Source: Verrucomicrobiales bacterium (GTDB lineage: Bacteria; Verrucomicrobiota; Verrucomicrobiia; Verrucomicrobiales; V1-33). From it: DNA of 64,000 bases. Where the stretch lies: contig JAQGPJ010000025.1 of assembly GCA_028293125.1 (NCBI GenBank), positions 1-64,000 on the forward strand, in the 5' to 3' direction. The translations under genes were made by a program, and so were the position numbers. Below are positions 17,511 to 27,396 of this stretch, one piece after another (the first letter of the stretch is position 1; every line of letters begins with the position of its first letter). Under the pieces are notes generated by a model, which worked only from the letters and a program-made list of their open reading frames with translations, ran no database searches and had not been told where the DNA came from.

Positions 17511-17942
17511 ATGAATCATGTGTTCACCTACGGCTCGCTGATGTTTCCCGAGGTCTGGCAGCGCGTCACCGCCAGCCGGACCACCGGAGAGCCGGCGCGG
17601 CTGGACGGATTCGAGGCCCGGAAGCTGGCAGGACAGACCTACCCCGTGCTGGTCACCGCGCCAAGTTCGGCGGTGGAGGGCATGCTTTACCGGAATGTGG
17701 ATGCCGGGGCGCTGGCGCGGCTGGATTTGTTCGAGGGTGATTTTTATGCGCGCCGCACCGTGACGGTCATCCCGGGCGGCGGGGGGAGGGCGAGCGGTGA
17801 AAAAGTGCCGGCGGAGGTTTACGCGGCGGCGGCGGAGGACCATCCGGACATCCTGCCGGAGCGCTGGTTGACGGATGAGTTCCGTGACAGGCATCTGACT
17901 CATTTTCTGACCTTCGATCGAGGCTTTGCCGGGCCGCGCTGA
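17511..17942 (+). CDS. Gamma-glutamylcyclotransferase (AIG2-like) family protein
   Basis: The 143-residue protein has the gamma-glutamylcyclotransferase/AIG2 fold. FTYGSLM near the N-terminus is the substrate-binding YGSL loop, and RLDLFEGDFYARRTV contains the conserved glutamate expected to act as acid/base. Family members cyclise gamma-glutamyl amines to 5-oxoproline, although many bacterial members are untested. The start at 17511 puts MNHVFTYGSL at the N-terminus as in homologues. It is followed after 52 bp by the aldo/keto reductase gene on the same strand. Confidence 0.85.
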   Translation: MNHVFTYGSLMFPEVWQRVTASRTTGEPARLDGFEARKLAGQTYPVLVTAPSSAVEGMLYRNVDAGALARLDLFEGDFYARRTVTVIPGGGGRASGEKVPAEVYAAAAEDHPDILPERWLTDEFRDRHLTHFLTFDRGFAGPR

Positions 17943-17994
17943 ATGCGGCGAAATTGCGCCGTGACAGGCGGAAAATCCCGCTATGCTGGGCGGC

Positions 17995-18906
17995 ATGACG
18001 CGCATCAGGCTCCACGACTCCTCACCGGAATTCTCCCGCCTCGCCTTCGGCACCTGGCGGCTGCTGAAGGATCCCGCCACCTCCACGCCGGAGGCGGTGC
18101 TGGCGCTTCTGAAGATCTGTCTGGACGTGGGCATCACTACTATCGACACCGCCGAGATTTACGGCGAATACCGTGTGGAGGAGCTGATCGGTCAGGCGCT
18201 GAAGCTGGACCCGGGCGTCGCCGGGCGTGTGGAGATCATTACCAAGGCCGGCATCTATGTGCCCAACGCCTTTCATCCGGAGCGGAAAACCGCGCACTAC
18301 AACGCCACCGCCGCCCGTCTGGTGAAGAGCGCGGAGAAATCCCTGCGTTGGCTGGGGGTGGAGACTCTGGACCTGTTTCTGGTGCACCGCCCCGACTGGC
18401 TGGCCTCCGTCGATGAGACCGCCGCCGGCCTGAATCAGCTGATCAAAGAGGGCAAAATCCGCTCCGCCGGAGTCTCCAACCACTCCGTCTCCCAGTTCCG
18501 AGCGCTTGGCAGCCGGGTGGAGCAGCCTCTGGTGACCAATCAGGTGGAGTTCAATCCCTTCCACATGGCCCCTATCTATGATGGCGTGTTCGATCAGTGC
18601 CAGGAGCTGCGGGTGAAACCCATGGCGTGGTCGCCCATGGGTGGAGGACGGCTCTTTGAGGACGAAAATCCCACAGCGGCCCGGCTGCGGGAGGCCTTCG
18701 GGGAAATGTCAGGGCGTTATGGCGGAGCCACGGCGGATCAGCTGGCACTGGCTTGGATCATGGCCCATCCCTCCCAGCCCATGCCCGCGCTGGGCACCGG
18801 CAAGGCGGAGCGGCTGCGGGCCGCCGCCGCGGCGGACGGACTGAAGATCAGCCGCGAGGACTGGTATGCTGTCTGGCAGGCCGCCCACGGGCACCGCATT
18901 CCCTAG
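17995..18906 (+). CDS. Aldo/keto reductase (YdhF-like)
   Basis: The 303-residue TIM-barrel oxidoreductase uses NAD(P)H to reduce carbonyls. Tetrad residues are visible: Asp and Tyr in IDTAEIYGEYRVEE, Lys in EIITKAGIY and His in LDLFLVHRPDW. Also present are the SAGVSNHSVSQ strand and the late NADP-binding ALGTGKAERLRAA region. The overall pattern resembles the YdhF subgroup. An in-frame ATG at 17983 would add four residues; neither start has a clear ribosome-binding site. The substrate is unknown. Confidence 0.9.
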   Translation: MTRIRLHDSSPEFSRLAFGTWRLLKDPATSTPEAVLALLKICLDVGITTIDTAEIYGEYRVEELIGQALKLDPGVAGRVEIITKAGIYVPNAFHPERKTAHYNATAARLVKSAEKSLRWLGVETLDLFLVHRPDWLASVDETAAGLNQLIKEGKIRSAGVSNHSVSQFRALGSRVEQPLVTNQVEFNPFHMAPIYDGVFDQCQELRVKPMAWSPMGGGRLFEDENPTAARLREAFGEMSGRYGGATADQLALAWIMAHPSQPMPALGTGKAERLRAAAAADGLKISREDWYAVWQAAHGHRIP

Positions 18907-18922
18907 CGGAGCTTCCGGCGGG

Positions 18923-19684
18923 TCAGACTGGCGGCCCGGCTTCGGCCAGAGCAGCGCTGAGTACGGTTTTGCAGATCCGGATTTTGTCCTCATTGGCCTC
19001 GCGCCACCCGTATTCATCCGCTTGGGTGAAGCTGCCCATAAAGCAGCCGGGATTGAAAAAGGTCATGCCGCCGCGCACCGGACTGCGGGCGCTGAGGTGG
19101 ATTTCGCGGACCCCGGTTTTCCGCACGATGCCGCCAAGATTAAGCTCCGTCACCCCGCCTCCCGGCATGATGGAGAGGCGGCCCGCCGCCTGCCGCACCA
19201 GCGCGGTCAGCTGTGCGGTGCCCGCCGGCACATCCGGTTTGCCGCCGGAGCTGAGAACCCGCCGGATCCCAAGCCGGATGATGTCCTCCAGCGCTTCGGA
19301 AAGATCACGGGTCATGTCAAAAGCGCGGTGAAAGGTGATATCCAGCGGCCCGGCGGCCTCCATGAGCTGCCGGCAGCGGTCCATGTCCACCTGCCCCCCC
19401 GCCGTGAGGCATCCAATGACCACACCGTCCGCTCCAAGTTCCCGCGCCACGGAGATGTCGTGCTGCATGGTCTCCATCTCCGCCTCCGAATACAAAAAGT
19501 CATATCCGCGCGGGCGGATGATCACCATCAGCCTGCCGGGAAAAGCGGCGCGCACCCCCCGGATCATGCCCGCACTGGGCGTGGTCCCGCCCTCCGGCAG
19601 CCCCGCGCAAAGTTCCACCCGGTCCGCGCCTCCGGCAGCCGCGGCGCGGGCAGAGGCGATGCTGTCGATGCAGATTTCAAGCAT
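18923..19684 (-). CDS. cutC: Copper homeostasis protein CutC
   Basis: The 253-residue cytoplasmic TIM-barrel protein has family hallmarks: LEICIDSIASARAAAAGGADRVELCAGL at the start, GGTTPSAGMIRGV, MVIIRPRGYDFLYSEAE, MQHDISVARELGADGVVIGCL, ITFHRAFDM and RVLSSGG. CutC is historically linked to copper tolerance, but its biochemical role is disputed. It converges with the aldo/keto reductase (16 bp between stops). Confidence 0.93.
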   Translation of the reverse strand: MLEICIDSIASARAAAAGGADRVELCAGLPEGGTTPSAGMIRGVRAAFPGRLMVIIRPRGYDFLYSEAEMETMQHDISVARELGADGVVIGCLTAGGQVDMDRCRQLMEAAGPLDITFHRAFDMTRDLSEALEDIIRLGIRRVLSSGGKPDVPAGTAQLTALVRQAAGRLSIMPGGGVTELNLGGIVRKTGVREIHLSARSPVRGGMTFFNPGCFMGSFTQADEYGWREANEDKIRICKTVLSAALAEAGPPV

Positions 19685-19699
19685 GGGTTAAAGGCCGGG

Positions 19700-19724
19700 T
19701 CTTGGAATTTTGGAGCTTGGAATG
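19700..19724. repeat. Short CTTGGAA/TTTTGGA word array
   Basis: Three consecutive 7-nt words (cttggaa, ttttgga, gcttgga) lie between the SWIM gene and cutC, 15 bp upstream of the cutC start. It is too short to prove a repeat on its own. I list it because similar arrays occur in other gaps of this window. Confidence 0.45.
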
Positions 19725-19780
19725 AAAGTCGGTGGAAACCGTATTGACGGATGGATTTTCAGCCTGCGCCGGAAATGATC

Positions 19781-20944
19781 CTAGCTTTTTCCTTTGGCTT
19801 TTTTGGTGGAGGGCTTGGCCTTGGTTTTGGTCTTTTTAGCTGCGGGTTCAGGAGCGGATTCCACTGTTGGCACGGCTTTGGGTGTTTTGCTGAATATGAC
19901 CCGGACTGGAATAATCGGTTTGGCTTTAGCCTTGGAAGCGGCCCTTTTTTTCGCTTGGGTTTTGGTTTTGGGCGCCACTTTCCGCAAGTCCGCCATTGTA
20001 AACACTTTTGGGGACCAGTCTGTGGTTTTGGTTTTAATCGGGGATGCCGGTTTTGCCGGGGTTTCGGATTTGGTTTTGGCGTTTCCCGGGGTTGTGGCTT
20101 GGGTTTTGACAGGGAACGCGGCTCTTGAAGCGGCTTTGGTTTTCGCTTTCACCGAAGGTGCCACAGGGAACTTGGCGGCGGCTTTAACCGGTGGTGGCGG
20201 AGTGGAGGAGCCGGGAGCGCTGTCGGCGAGGTCGATGCCGAAAAGAGCGCTCAGTTCATCGCTGGAGAAGTCGTCGTCGGATTGACCGGCGGAGCCGCCG
20301 CCTTTGCCGGGAGTGGAGGCCAGGGAGGCCGCGGAGGAGGCAATGAGCTCCGAGGGATCAGTGCCGCGGAGTTCGAAGAAGATTTTGGGATCACGGTCAA
20401 ACAGCACGGCGGCGGCGTACAGCACAGCGGCGCGGTGCTTGCAGAGGTCGGCATAGTCCAGACAAGTGCAGGAGTGCCGGATTTCCCTGGGGGACGGAAA
20501 CAGGCCGGAGTCGCGATCGCAGACAATTTTCATCACGCCGTCGCCGAGCTTGCCGCTGAGCAGGTCCAGCAGGCTGGCCACCTGGCCTTCGCACTGCCGG
20601 CGGATGGCTTTCCATTTGGCGGAGGGCAGAGGGGAGATATGGACCTCCACCTCGTAAAGCGACGATCCCGCGACGGTGGCGGTCATTTTTCCGGGTTCAG
20701 CTTTGAAGTTGTAAACATTCCCCTGCCGCAGATAGCTGCGGCCGCGCGGCATGCGGTATTCATAGTCACTGTAGGATTCCAGATGCCGGCACCATTCTTT
20801 GGCCCAGAAGGATTTCACCAGCTTGGCGCTGCCCTTCGGGGCCTCAAAGGATTCAAAGGTCTGCCCGCGCTTCACCCGCAGGGCGATCTCTTTCCGGGTA
20901 AGTTCTTTCTGCTCGGCGGCGTCGGAGTAATAATACCAGGACAT
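19781..20944 (-). CDS. SWIM zinc-finger protein with a basic Lys/Ala/Pro tail
   Basis: The 387-residue protein has an N-terminal domain of about 230 residues holding a SWIM zinc finger, CTCLDYADLCKH (pattern CxCx6CxH, about 160-171), then a 150-residue disordered tail rich in Lys, Ala, Thr and Pro (AKTKTKAKPSTKKAKGKS at the end), suited to nucleic-acid binding. SWIM proteins commonly neighbour SNF2 helicases in bacteria and are thought to assist them. Here the helicase gene lies just upstream on the same strand. The tail coding sequence is strongly repetitive (AAA/AAG, GCC, ACC codons) and less GC-rich than the rest, giving a T-rich plus strand. Confidence 0.85.
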   Translation of the reverse strand: MSWYYYSDAAEQKELTRKEIALRVKRGQTFESFEAPKGSAKLVKSFWAKEWCRHLESYSDYEYRMPRGRSYLRQGNVYNFKAEPGKMTATVAGSSLYEVEVHISPLPSAKWKAIRRQCEGQVASLLDLLSGKLGDGVMKIVCDRDSGLFPSPREIRHSCTCLDYADLCKHRAAVLYAAAVLFDRDPKIFFELRGTDPSELIASSAASLASTPGKGGGSAGQSDDDFSSDELSALFGIDLADSAPGSSTPPPPVKAAAKFPVAPSVKAKTKAASRAAFPVKTQATTPGNAKTKSETPAKPASPIKTKTTDWSPKVFTMADLRKVAPKTKTQAKKRAASKAKAKPIIPVRVIFSKTPKAVPTVESAPEPAAKKTKTKAKPSTKKAKGKS

Positions 20945-21006
20945 GGGGTGTGGGAGGATTTGGACTGGAAAAGGACTGACGGGCTAAATGAGGGCGGTGG
21001 CGGGGA

Positions 21007-21120
21007 TCAGACAAAAGCTATGGAATCCCTCCGCAGGGCGCGAGCCAATTCCCGCGGCCGCTCCCGCGCGTCAATGAAAATACGGCGGCGGGAATTTTGG
21101 ATGACGGTTTCATAGGGCAT
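21007..21120 (-). CDS. Possible 37-residue protein between the SNF2 and SWIM genes
   Basis: A short frame starts 13 nt after the SNF2 helicase stop and reads MPYETVIQNSRRRIFIDARE, continuing with RPRELARALRRDSIAFV. It is on the same strand as both neighbours and basic. Its spacing would fit an operon member. I recognise no family. Such a short frame can arise by chance in GC-rich DNA, so confidence is low. Confidence 0.3.
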   Translation of the reverse strand: MPYETVIQNSRRRIFIDARERPRELARALRRDSIAFV

Positions 21121-21133
21121 GCGGCCAGCTTGG

Positions 21134-23833
21134 TCAGGATTCGGTCACCAAGGTGGCCGATGCGTCCAGCGCGACGAATTTCAGCAGCGCCTCGTTGGAC
21201 ATTTCAGTCAAAAGGACCTCGGCTCCGGCTTCCTTGCCCAGCAGATCGGCGGCGAGGGCTTTTTTGTCCTCGATCATCAGGTGGATGCGCTCCTCGATGG
21301 TGCCCTGAGTGACAAACTTGTGGACAAGAACATTGCGCTTCTGGCCAATGCGGAACGCGCGGTCAGTAGCTTGGTTTTCGACAGCGGGGTTCCACCAGCG
21401 GTCGAAATGAATGACGTGGCTGGCGGCGGTGAGGGTGAGGCCGGTGCCCCCGGCCTTGACGCTGAGGATGAAGAACGGCGGGCCCCCAGGTTCCTGGAAT
21501 CTGGCGACCAGTTTCTGCCGCTGGCCCACAGCCGTGGCGCCGTGAAGCACCAAGCCCGGGCTGCGGAAGATGCCGGTGAGGAACTGGTGCAGGGGGTCAA
21601 TGATCTCCCGGAACTGCGTGAAGATGAGCACGCGCTCCTGCCGGCTGGCGATCTCCTCGCAGATTTCCTCCAGACGCTGGAATTTGCCGCTGTCGGCGGG
21701 GGTGTAAACGCCGTCCGCGCTCCAGTGGCTGGGGTGGTTGCAGACCTGCTTGAATTTGACGAGGTAGCTGACCACCAGCCCCCGGCGCTCCATAGGCGTC
21801 AGGTTCTCATCGTGGAGATCGCGCTTCAGCTGCTCCACCAGCTTGCCGTAAAGAATCGCCTGTTTCCGGCTCAAACCGCAGGACGCCACCACCTCGGTTT
21901 TGTCCGGCAGGTCGGGGATAATGGATTTGTCGGTCTTCATGCGCCGCAGGATGTAGGGCTGCACGAGACGGCGCAGCGGTCCATAGCCGGTGGCGGCGAG
22001 GTGCTTCAGGGATTTGGCGAAGGTGGCGGCGTTGCCCAGCAGGCCGGGATTGAGGAAATCAAAAAGACTCCAGAGATCGCCGGGCCGGTTTTCAATCGGA
22101 GTGCCGGTGAGCGCCAGCCGCCAGGGCGCGCGGGTGTTTTTGACCGCTTTGGCCTGGCCGGTGCCGGCATTCCGGATCGCTTGGGCCTCATCCAGAATGA
22201 CCGCCTGCCAGGCGATGCCCTGCAGGGCGGGACTGCGGGCCAGCAACCCGTAGGTGGTGATCACCGCATCCCAGCCCTTGTTCAGCAGCGAGGAGGCCGG
22301 ATCCGCCAGCGTGGCATCGAGAACCGGCCGCGGAGTCTGGGAGGCATGGACCGTAAAAATGCAGAGATGCGGGGCGAACCGCGCAAACTCCGCCAGCCAG
22401 TTTCCCAGCAGGCTGGCGGGCACCACCAGCAGCGCCGGGGCCGGAGGACCCGGTTTTTTTGCGGAGTCCGCTTTGCCATCCGATGGGGATGCGGACAGCA
22501 GGGCGATGACCTGCAGGGTTTTGCCCAGGCCCATGTCATCCGCCAAGCAGGCTCCCAGCCCCAGCCGCCGCATGAAGTGCAGCCAGCCCAGGCCTTTTTC
22601 CTGATAGGGGCGCAGGGTGGCTTTGACCTGCGTAGGGGCGGCGCGGGCGGCGGGATCGCGCAGTTGGTCGAGAGCCGCTTGGAGGTTTTTGCCGGCCACG
22701 ACTTCCGCCCAGTCGGTGGAATGACCGGGCAGCCCCCCATCTTCCGCCGGCCCGCCCCGGGGTTGGTAGCCGGCCAGAAATCTCATGCCCTCGTGGAAGC
22801 TGAGCCCGCCATCGGCATGGGCATCGGCCACTTTGCCCCAGTGGGACATCACCTCATCCAGGCGGCCGCGGTCGATTTCGATCCATTGTCCGCGCAGGTT
22901 CAGCAGCCCGGAGGGACTGTTGCGGATGCGGTCCCAGTCCTCCTGGCTGAGCGGCTGGCCATCCAGCGTGGTGCTGATGCTGAAGCGCAGCATGGCATCG
23001 ACCCCGAGCATGGATTTGTCCGTGTCCAGCTTCACCTGCACCGTCGGACGCGCCGGGCGGCCGCCCCGCCACCAGTCCGGGACCTTCAGCACCAGGCCGG
23101 CTTTCTCCAGCACCGGAATCTCCCGGATAAACTGCCAGGCCTCATCCGGCCGCCAGGCCAGTGGCTGAAAAACCTGACGGGACTCCAGCATCCCCAGCGC
23201 CCAAGCGCTGGCTTCGGCGGCATTGCGCACGGGCTCCAGAATGGTGTCCAGCGCGCGCTGGTCCTTCGATTCCGCATACGCCCGGAGAGCCCGTCCCAAC
23301 GGAATATGCCGGGGATTGCCGGCGGTGTTCAGGCTCTCGGTGTAGGTCGCCAGAAAGGCGAACGGTTTGTCAGGGTCGCGCTTGTTCTCCGCCAGGTGAA
23401 AGGTGACGCGGCCCACTGCATGCCAGCCCGGCTGGTGCCGGATCAGCCAGTCATCAAGGTTGCTCTCATCCCCGCCGCAGGCGGCGGTGAGCAGAACGCA
23501 GGCATCGTCCCAAAGCCGGATCAGGGATTCGGGCCGCAGGGTCTCCGCTCCGGGAAAAGGGGGCGCGGATAGAATCCAGTCCATCATTTCATCAGCCGGC
23601 GCCGCAGGAGCGGTCAGCCGCGTCTGACAAACCCGCGCCAGCCACCGCCGGGCAAAACGCTGCAGCCAGTCCAGCCCCGCATCCGCCAGACCGGAGGGCA
23701 GGGCGGCCAATTGCAGAAGCCCCTCGCCGTCCCCGGCGGCAAAGGTGGAAATGAGAGCGGCCTCATCCGGATTTTCCGCCTCCCCGGCAGTCAGAAAACG
23801 GCCTTCGGGCAAACGAACAAGCGAAATCGGCAT
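21134..23833 (-). CDS. SNF2-family DEAD/DEAH-box helicase
   Basis: The 899-residue protein has an N-terminal region of about 400 residues (SNF2-associated, beta-rich), then the SNF2 ATPase. Motifs are Walker A DDMGLGKT, motif II LDEAQAIRN (DEAQ), motif III LTGTPIENRPGDLWSL, motif IV region LIFTQFREI, motif V SVKAGGTGLTLTAA, and motif VI ATDRAFRIGQ. It probably translocates on double-stranded DNA to remodel bound proteins, as for RapA/HepA. The ATG at 23833 is chosen because the frame upstream runs into a repeat array at 23921-23956. No restriction, methyltransferase or DISARM/BREX partner lies nearby, so a defence role is not supported. The SWIM protein is the likely partner. Confidence 0.92.
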   Translation of the reverse strand: MPISLVRLPEGRFLTAGEAENPDEAALISTFAAGDGEGLLQLAALPSGLADAGLDWLQRFARRWLARVCQTRLTAPAAPADEMMDWILSAPPFPGAETLRPESLIRLWDDACVLLTAACGGDESNLDDWLIRHQPGWHAVGRVTFHLAENKRDPDKPFAFLATYTESLNTAGNPRHIPLGRALRAYAESKDQRALDTILEPVRNAAEASAWALGMLESRQVFQPLAWRPDEAWQFIREIPVLEKAGLVLKVPDWWRGGRPARPTVQVKLDTDKSMLGVDAMLRFSISTTLDGQPLSQEDWDRIRNSPSGLLNLRGQWIEIDRGRLDEVMSHWGKVADAHADGGLSFHEGMRFLAGYQPRGGPAEDGGLPGHSTDWAEVVAGKNLQAALDQLRDPAARAAPTQVKATLRPYQEKGLGWLHFMRRLGLGACLADDMGLGKTLQVIALLSASPSDGKADSAKKPGPPAPALLVVPASLLGNWLAEFARFAPHLCIFTVHASQTPRPVLDATLADPASSLLNKGWDAVITTYGLLARSPALQGIAWQAVILDEAQAIRNAGTGQAKAVKNTRAPWRLALTGTPIENRPGDLWSLFDFLNPGLLGNAATFAKSLKHLAATGYGPLRRLVQPYILRRMKTDKSIIPDLPDKTEVVASCGLSRKQAILYGKLVEQLKRDLHDENLTPMERRGLVVSYLVKFKQVCNHPSHWSADGVYTPADSGKFQRLEEICEEIASRQERVLIFTQFREIIDPLHQFLTGIFRSPGLVLHGATAVGQRQKLVARFQEPGGPPFFILSVKAGGTGLTLTAASHVIHFDRWWNPAVENQATDRAFRIGQKRNVLVHKFVTQGTIEERIHLMIEDKKALAADLLGKEAGAEVLLTEMSNEALLKFVALDASATLVTES

Positions 23834-23920
23834 GAAAGGAAAACAGTAATAAAAAGGCCGTCTCCGGCGGAAATACAGAAAGAAATCCACAGCCCCGCCA
23901 CCAGGCGTGACCCGCCCACT

Positions 23921-23956
23921 TGTTCCACTCAGTCCATCCTGTCCACTCAATCCACC
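23921..23956. repeat. Nonamer word array (TCCAYYCNN)
   Basis: Four 9-nt words run in tandem: tccactcag, tccatcctg, tccactcaa, tccacc. They sit between the start of the SNF2 gene and the 3' end of the HD phosphohydrolase gene. The same word type occurs inside pbpC at 42452-42490. Confidence 0.75.
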
Positions 23957-23965
23957 CCGAATTTC

Positions 23966-25660
23966 CTAACCCGCCGTCTGCCGCCGCGCAATCACCGTGG
24001 TTGCCGGATTCCGCTGGCCGGGGCCGGTCCGCGGACGGTCGGCGGCGGACTCAATGCGGTCGGCGCGCGTTTCCTCCTTGGTGCGGGTCTCCCTCTCCTT
24101 CTCGCCGGGATAGGGAATGCGCCGGTGCAGGGCGGTGCGCAGGGTTTTGGAAAAGCTGTCGCGGACCGACTTAAGCTCCCTCATGGTCAGATCGCACTCA
24201 TCCAGCTGGCCATCGCGGGCGCGGGCGCGGATGATTTCATCGACCAGGGTCTCGATGCGTGATGGGGTAGGCTTGGAAAGGGAGCGGCTGGCGGACTCCA
24301 CGGCGTCGGCCAGACTGATGATGGCGCTTTCCCGGAAATCAGGTTTGGGACCCGGATAACGGAAGCTGGATTCGGAAACCTCCGGAATGTCCTCTTCGGG
24401 CAGTTTCCCCTCAACAACCTGTTTTTTGATCTCCTCCGCCTGGTCCAGAGCGCGGCGGTAAAAATAAACGATCAGCGAGTTGCCGTGATGCTGCTGGATG
24501 ACGTCGATGATTTGGGGGTTCAGCTTGTGCTTGAGTGCGAGGTCGACCCCGTCCTTCACATGGGAGATGACCACCAGCGCACTCATGCTGGGCGTCAGGT
24601 CATCATGCGGGTTCTCGGAGCCGTTGGTGTTCTCGATGTAGTATTCCGGCTTGGTGAGCTTGCCCACATCGTGGAACAGGGCGCACACCCGGCAAATGGT
24701 GGGATTGGCCCCCACGTCGAGAGCGGCGGCTTCGGCGAGATTGGCCACCATCAGGCTGTGATGCCAGGTGCCGGGGGCCTCCATGGTCATGCGGCGCAGC
24801 AGGGGATGGTTCAGATCCCCCAGCTCCAGCCAGGAGACAGTGGTGGTGATGCGGAACACCCCCTCCAGCAGCGGCAGCAGGCTGCCGGCGATGGTGGAGG
24901 TGAGAATGCCCGCCAAGAGCATTACGGGAGCCTCCGCCGCCAGCTTTTTCCAAGGGGCCAGCGATCCCGGCGAATGCCACACAGGCTCCATCAGGCCCAG
25001 CAGCGCGCAGCCCGCCACGCCCGCCAGACCAGCATAAAATCCCGCCCGCATCAGGGTCCCGCGCTTCCGCAGGGACTGCGTGGCCCGCACCGCCGCCCAG
25101 CCGCTGGCGGCGCTGACGATGGCGAATGGAAGACCGATGTCATTGGGCATCAGCAGCGTGCCCAGCAGCGAGCCGTAAATCACGGCGAACAGCCCGTGGG
25201 GCGGACCCAGCAGCAGGGTCATCAGCATGGGGGCCAGCGCCAGCGGGGCGAAGTAGATCACCGAGCTTTCCGGCAGCTGGTTCAGCCTGACCAGAAAATT
25301 GGTTCCCTGCATCAGCACCAGCTGCAGCAGCAGCGCCAGAAAGGTGAGCAGGAACCGGCCGTTGCTGGCATAGCATGGGCACAGGTAAATCCGCAGATGG
25401 GCCACAGAGGTGAGGATTATGGCGCTCAGACAGCCGATGCCCAGCAGGGAGCTGCTCCCCAAATTCCAAAACACGCTGGTTTCATCCAGCATGCGCACCA
25501 TCACGCCCATGGCGCAGACAAAGGAGGCCACGATCAGGGCACGCACATACGGGCTGCTGCTCAGGGCCTCCACCCATTCACTCCGGTTCTGCTCCCGGCG
25601 TTTTTTACCGCAGGAGTAACCCTTCCGCTGAAGTCGTTGACGTTTAAAAAAGTCCCACAT
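23966..25660 (-). CDS. Membrane HD-domain phosphohydrolase (PgpH / 7TM-HD family)
   Basis: The 564-residue protein has a basic N-terminus, about seven hydrophobic segments (residues 40-270) and a cytoplasmic HD domain (about 290-470). Metal ligands appear in GTWHHSLMVANLAEAAA, CALFHDVGKL and NPHDDLTP. A charged, disordered tail follows. The family (PF07698-HD) includes the Listeria c-di-AMP phosphodiesterase PgpH, so hydrolysis of a cyclic dinucleotide is a reasonable inference. Unlike PgpH it lacks the large N-terminal extracellular 7TMR-HDED domain. In many genomes this gene precedes ybeY; here it does not. Confidence 0.87.
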   Translation of the reverse strand: MWDFFKRQRLQRKGYSCGKKRREQNRSEWVEALSSSPYVRALIVASFVCAMGVMVRMLDETSVFWNLGSSSLLGIGCLSAIILTSVAHLRIYLCPCYASNGRFLLTFLALLLQLVLMQGTNFLVRLNQLPESSVIYFAPLALAPMLMTLLLGPPHGLFAVIYGSLLGTLLMPNDIGLPFAIVSAASGWAAVRATQSLRKRGTLMRAGFYAGLAGVAGCALLGLMEPVWHSPGSLAPWKKLAAEAPVMLLAGILTSTIAGSLLPLLEGVFRITTTVSWLELGDLNHPLLRRMTMEAPGTWHHSLMVANLAEAAALDVGANPTICRVCALFHDVGKLTKPEYYIENTNGSENPHDDLTPSMSALVVISHVKDGVDLALKHKLNPQIIDVIQQHHGNSLIVYFYRRALDQAEEIKKQVVEGKLPEEDIPEVSESSFRYPGPKPDFRESAIISLADAVESASRSLSKPTPSRIETLVDEIIRARARDGQLDECDLTMRELKSVRDSFSKTLRTALHRRIPYPGEKERETRTKEETRADRIESAADRPRTGPGQRNPATTVIARRQTAG

Positions 25661-27141
<1,481 letters not shown>

Positions 27142-27259
27142 CGGAAGGCCCAAGCACGTGGCGCATCAGAGTTTAAGACCTTTCCGCGGACGCGGCGGGC
27201 CTGTCCAAAGCCGCCGCACCGCACTGCGGGAAGGTGACAGATAGATCTTTTTCAGCAGA

Positions 27260-27305
27260 GCCGGATTCCGTTCCGGGAGGCGATGCGGCATGGCCGGAAT
27301 CCGGC
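27260..27305. repeat. Perfect 11-bp inverted repeat (stem-loop) after leuB
   Basis: GCCGGATTCCG (27260-27270) pairs exactly with CGGAATCCGGC (27295-27305) across a 24-nt loop. It lies 118 bp after the leuB stop. No T-run follows on either strand, so it is not a classic intrinsic terminator; it may stabilise the 3' end or bind a protein. Confidence 0.6.
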
Positions 27306-27396
27306 ATCCCGCCCATCCCGCCCTTTCCCAGCTATGGACTCCGGGTGAGGAATTGGTTTACGGTTCCTTGGGACTGGACACAATGAACTGACCAAT

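Noticed and set aside
21119-23572. 817-codon plus-strand frame
   Set aside because: Antisense to the SNF2 helicase, whose seven helicase motifs are intact.
19781-23833. SNF2-based defence island (DISARM-like)
   Set aside because: No methyltransferase, PLD nuclease, DUF1998 or other defence partner lies nearby; cutC and an HD phosphohydrolase flank it.
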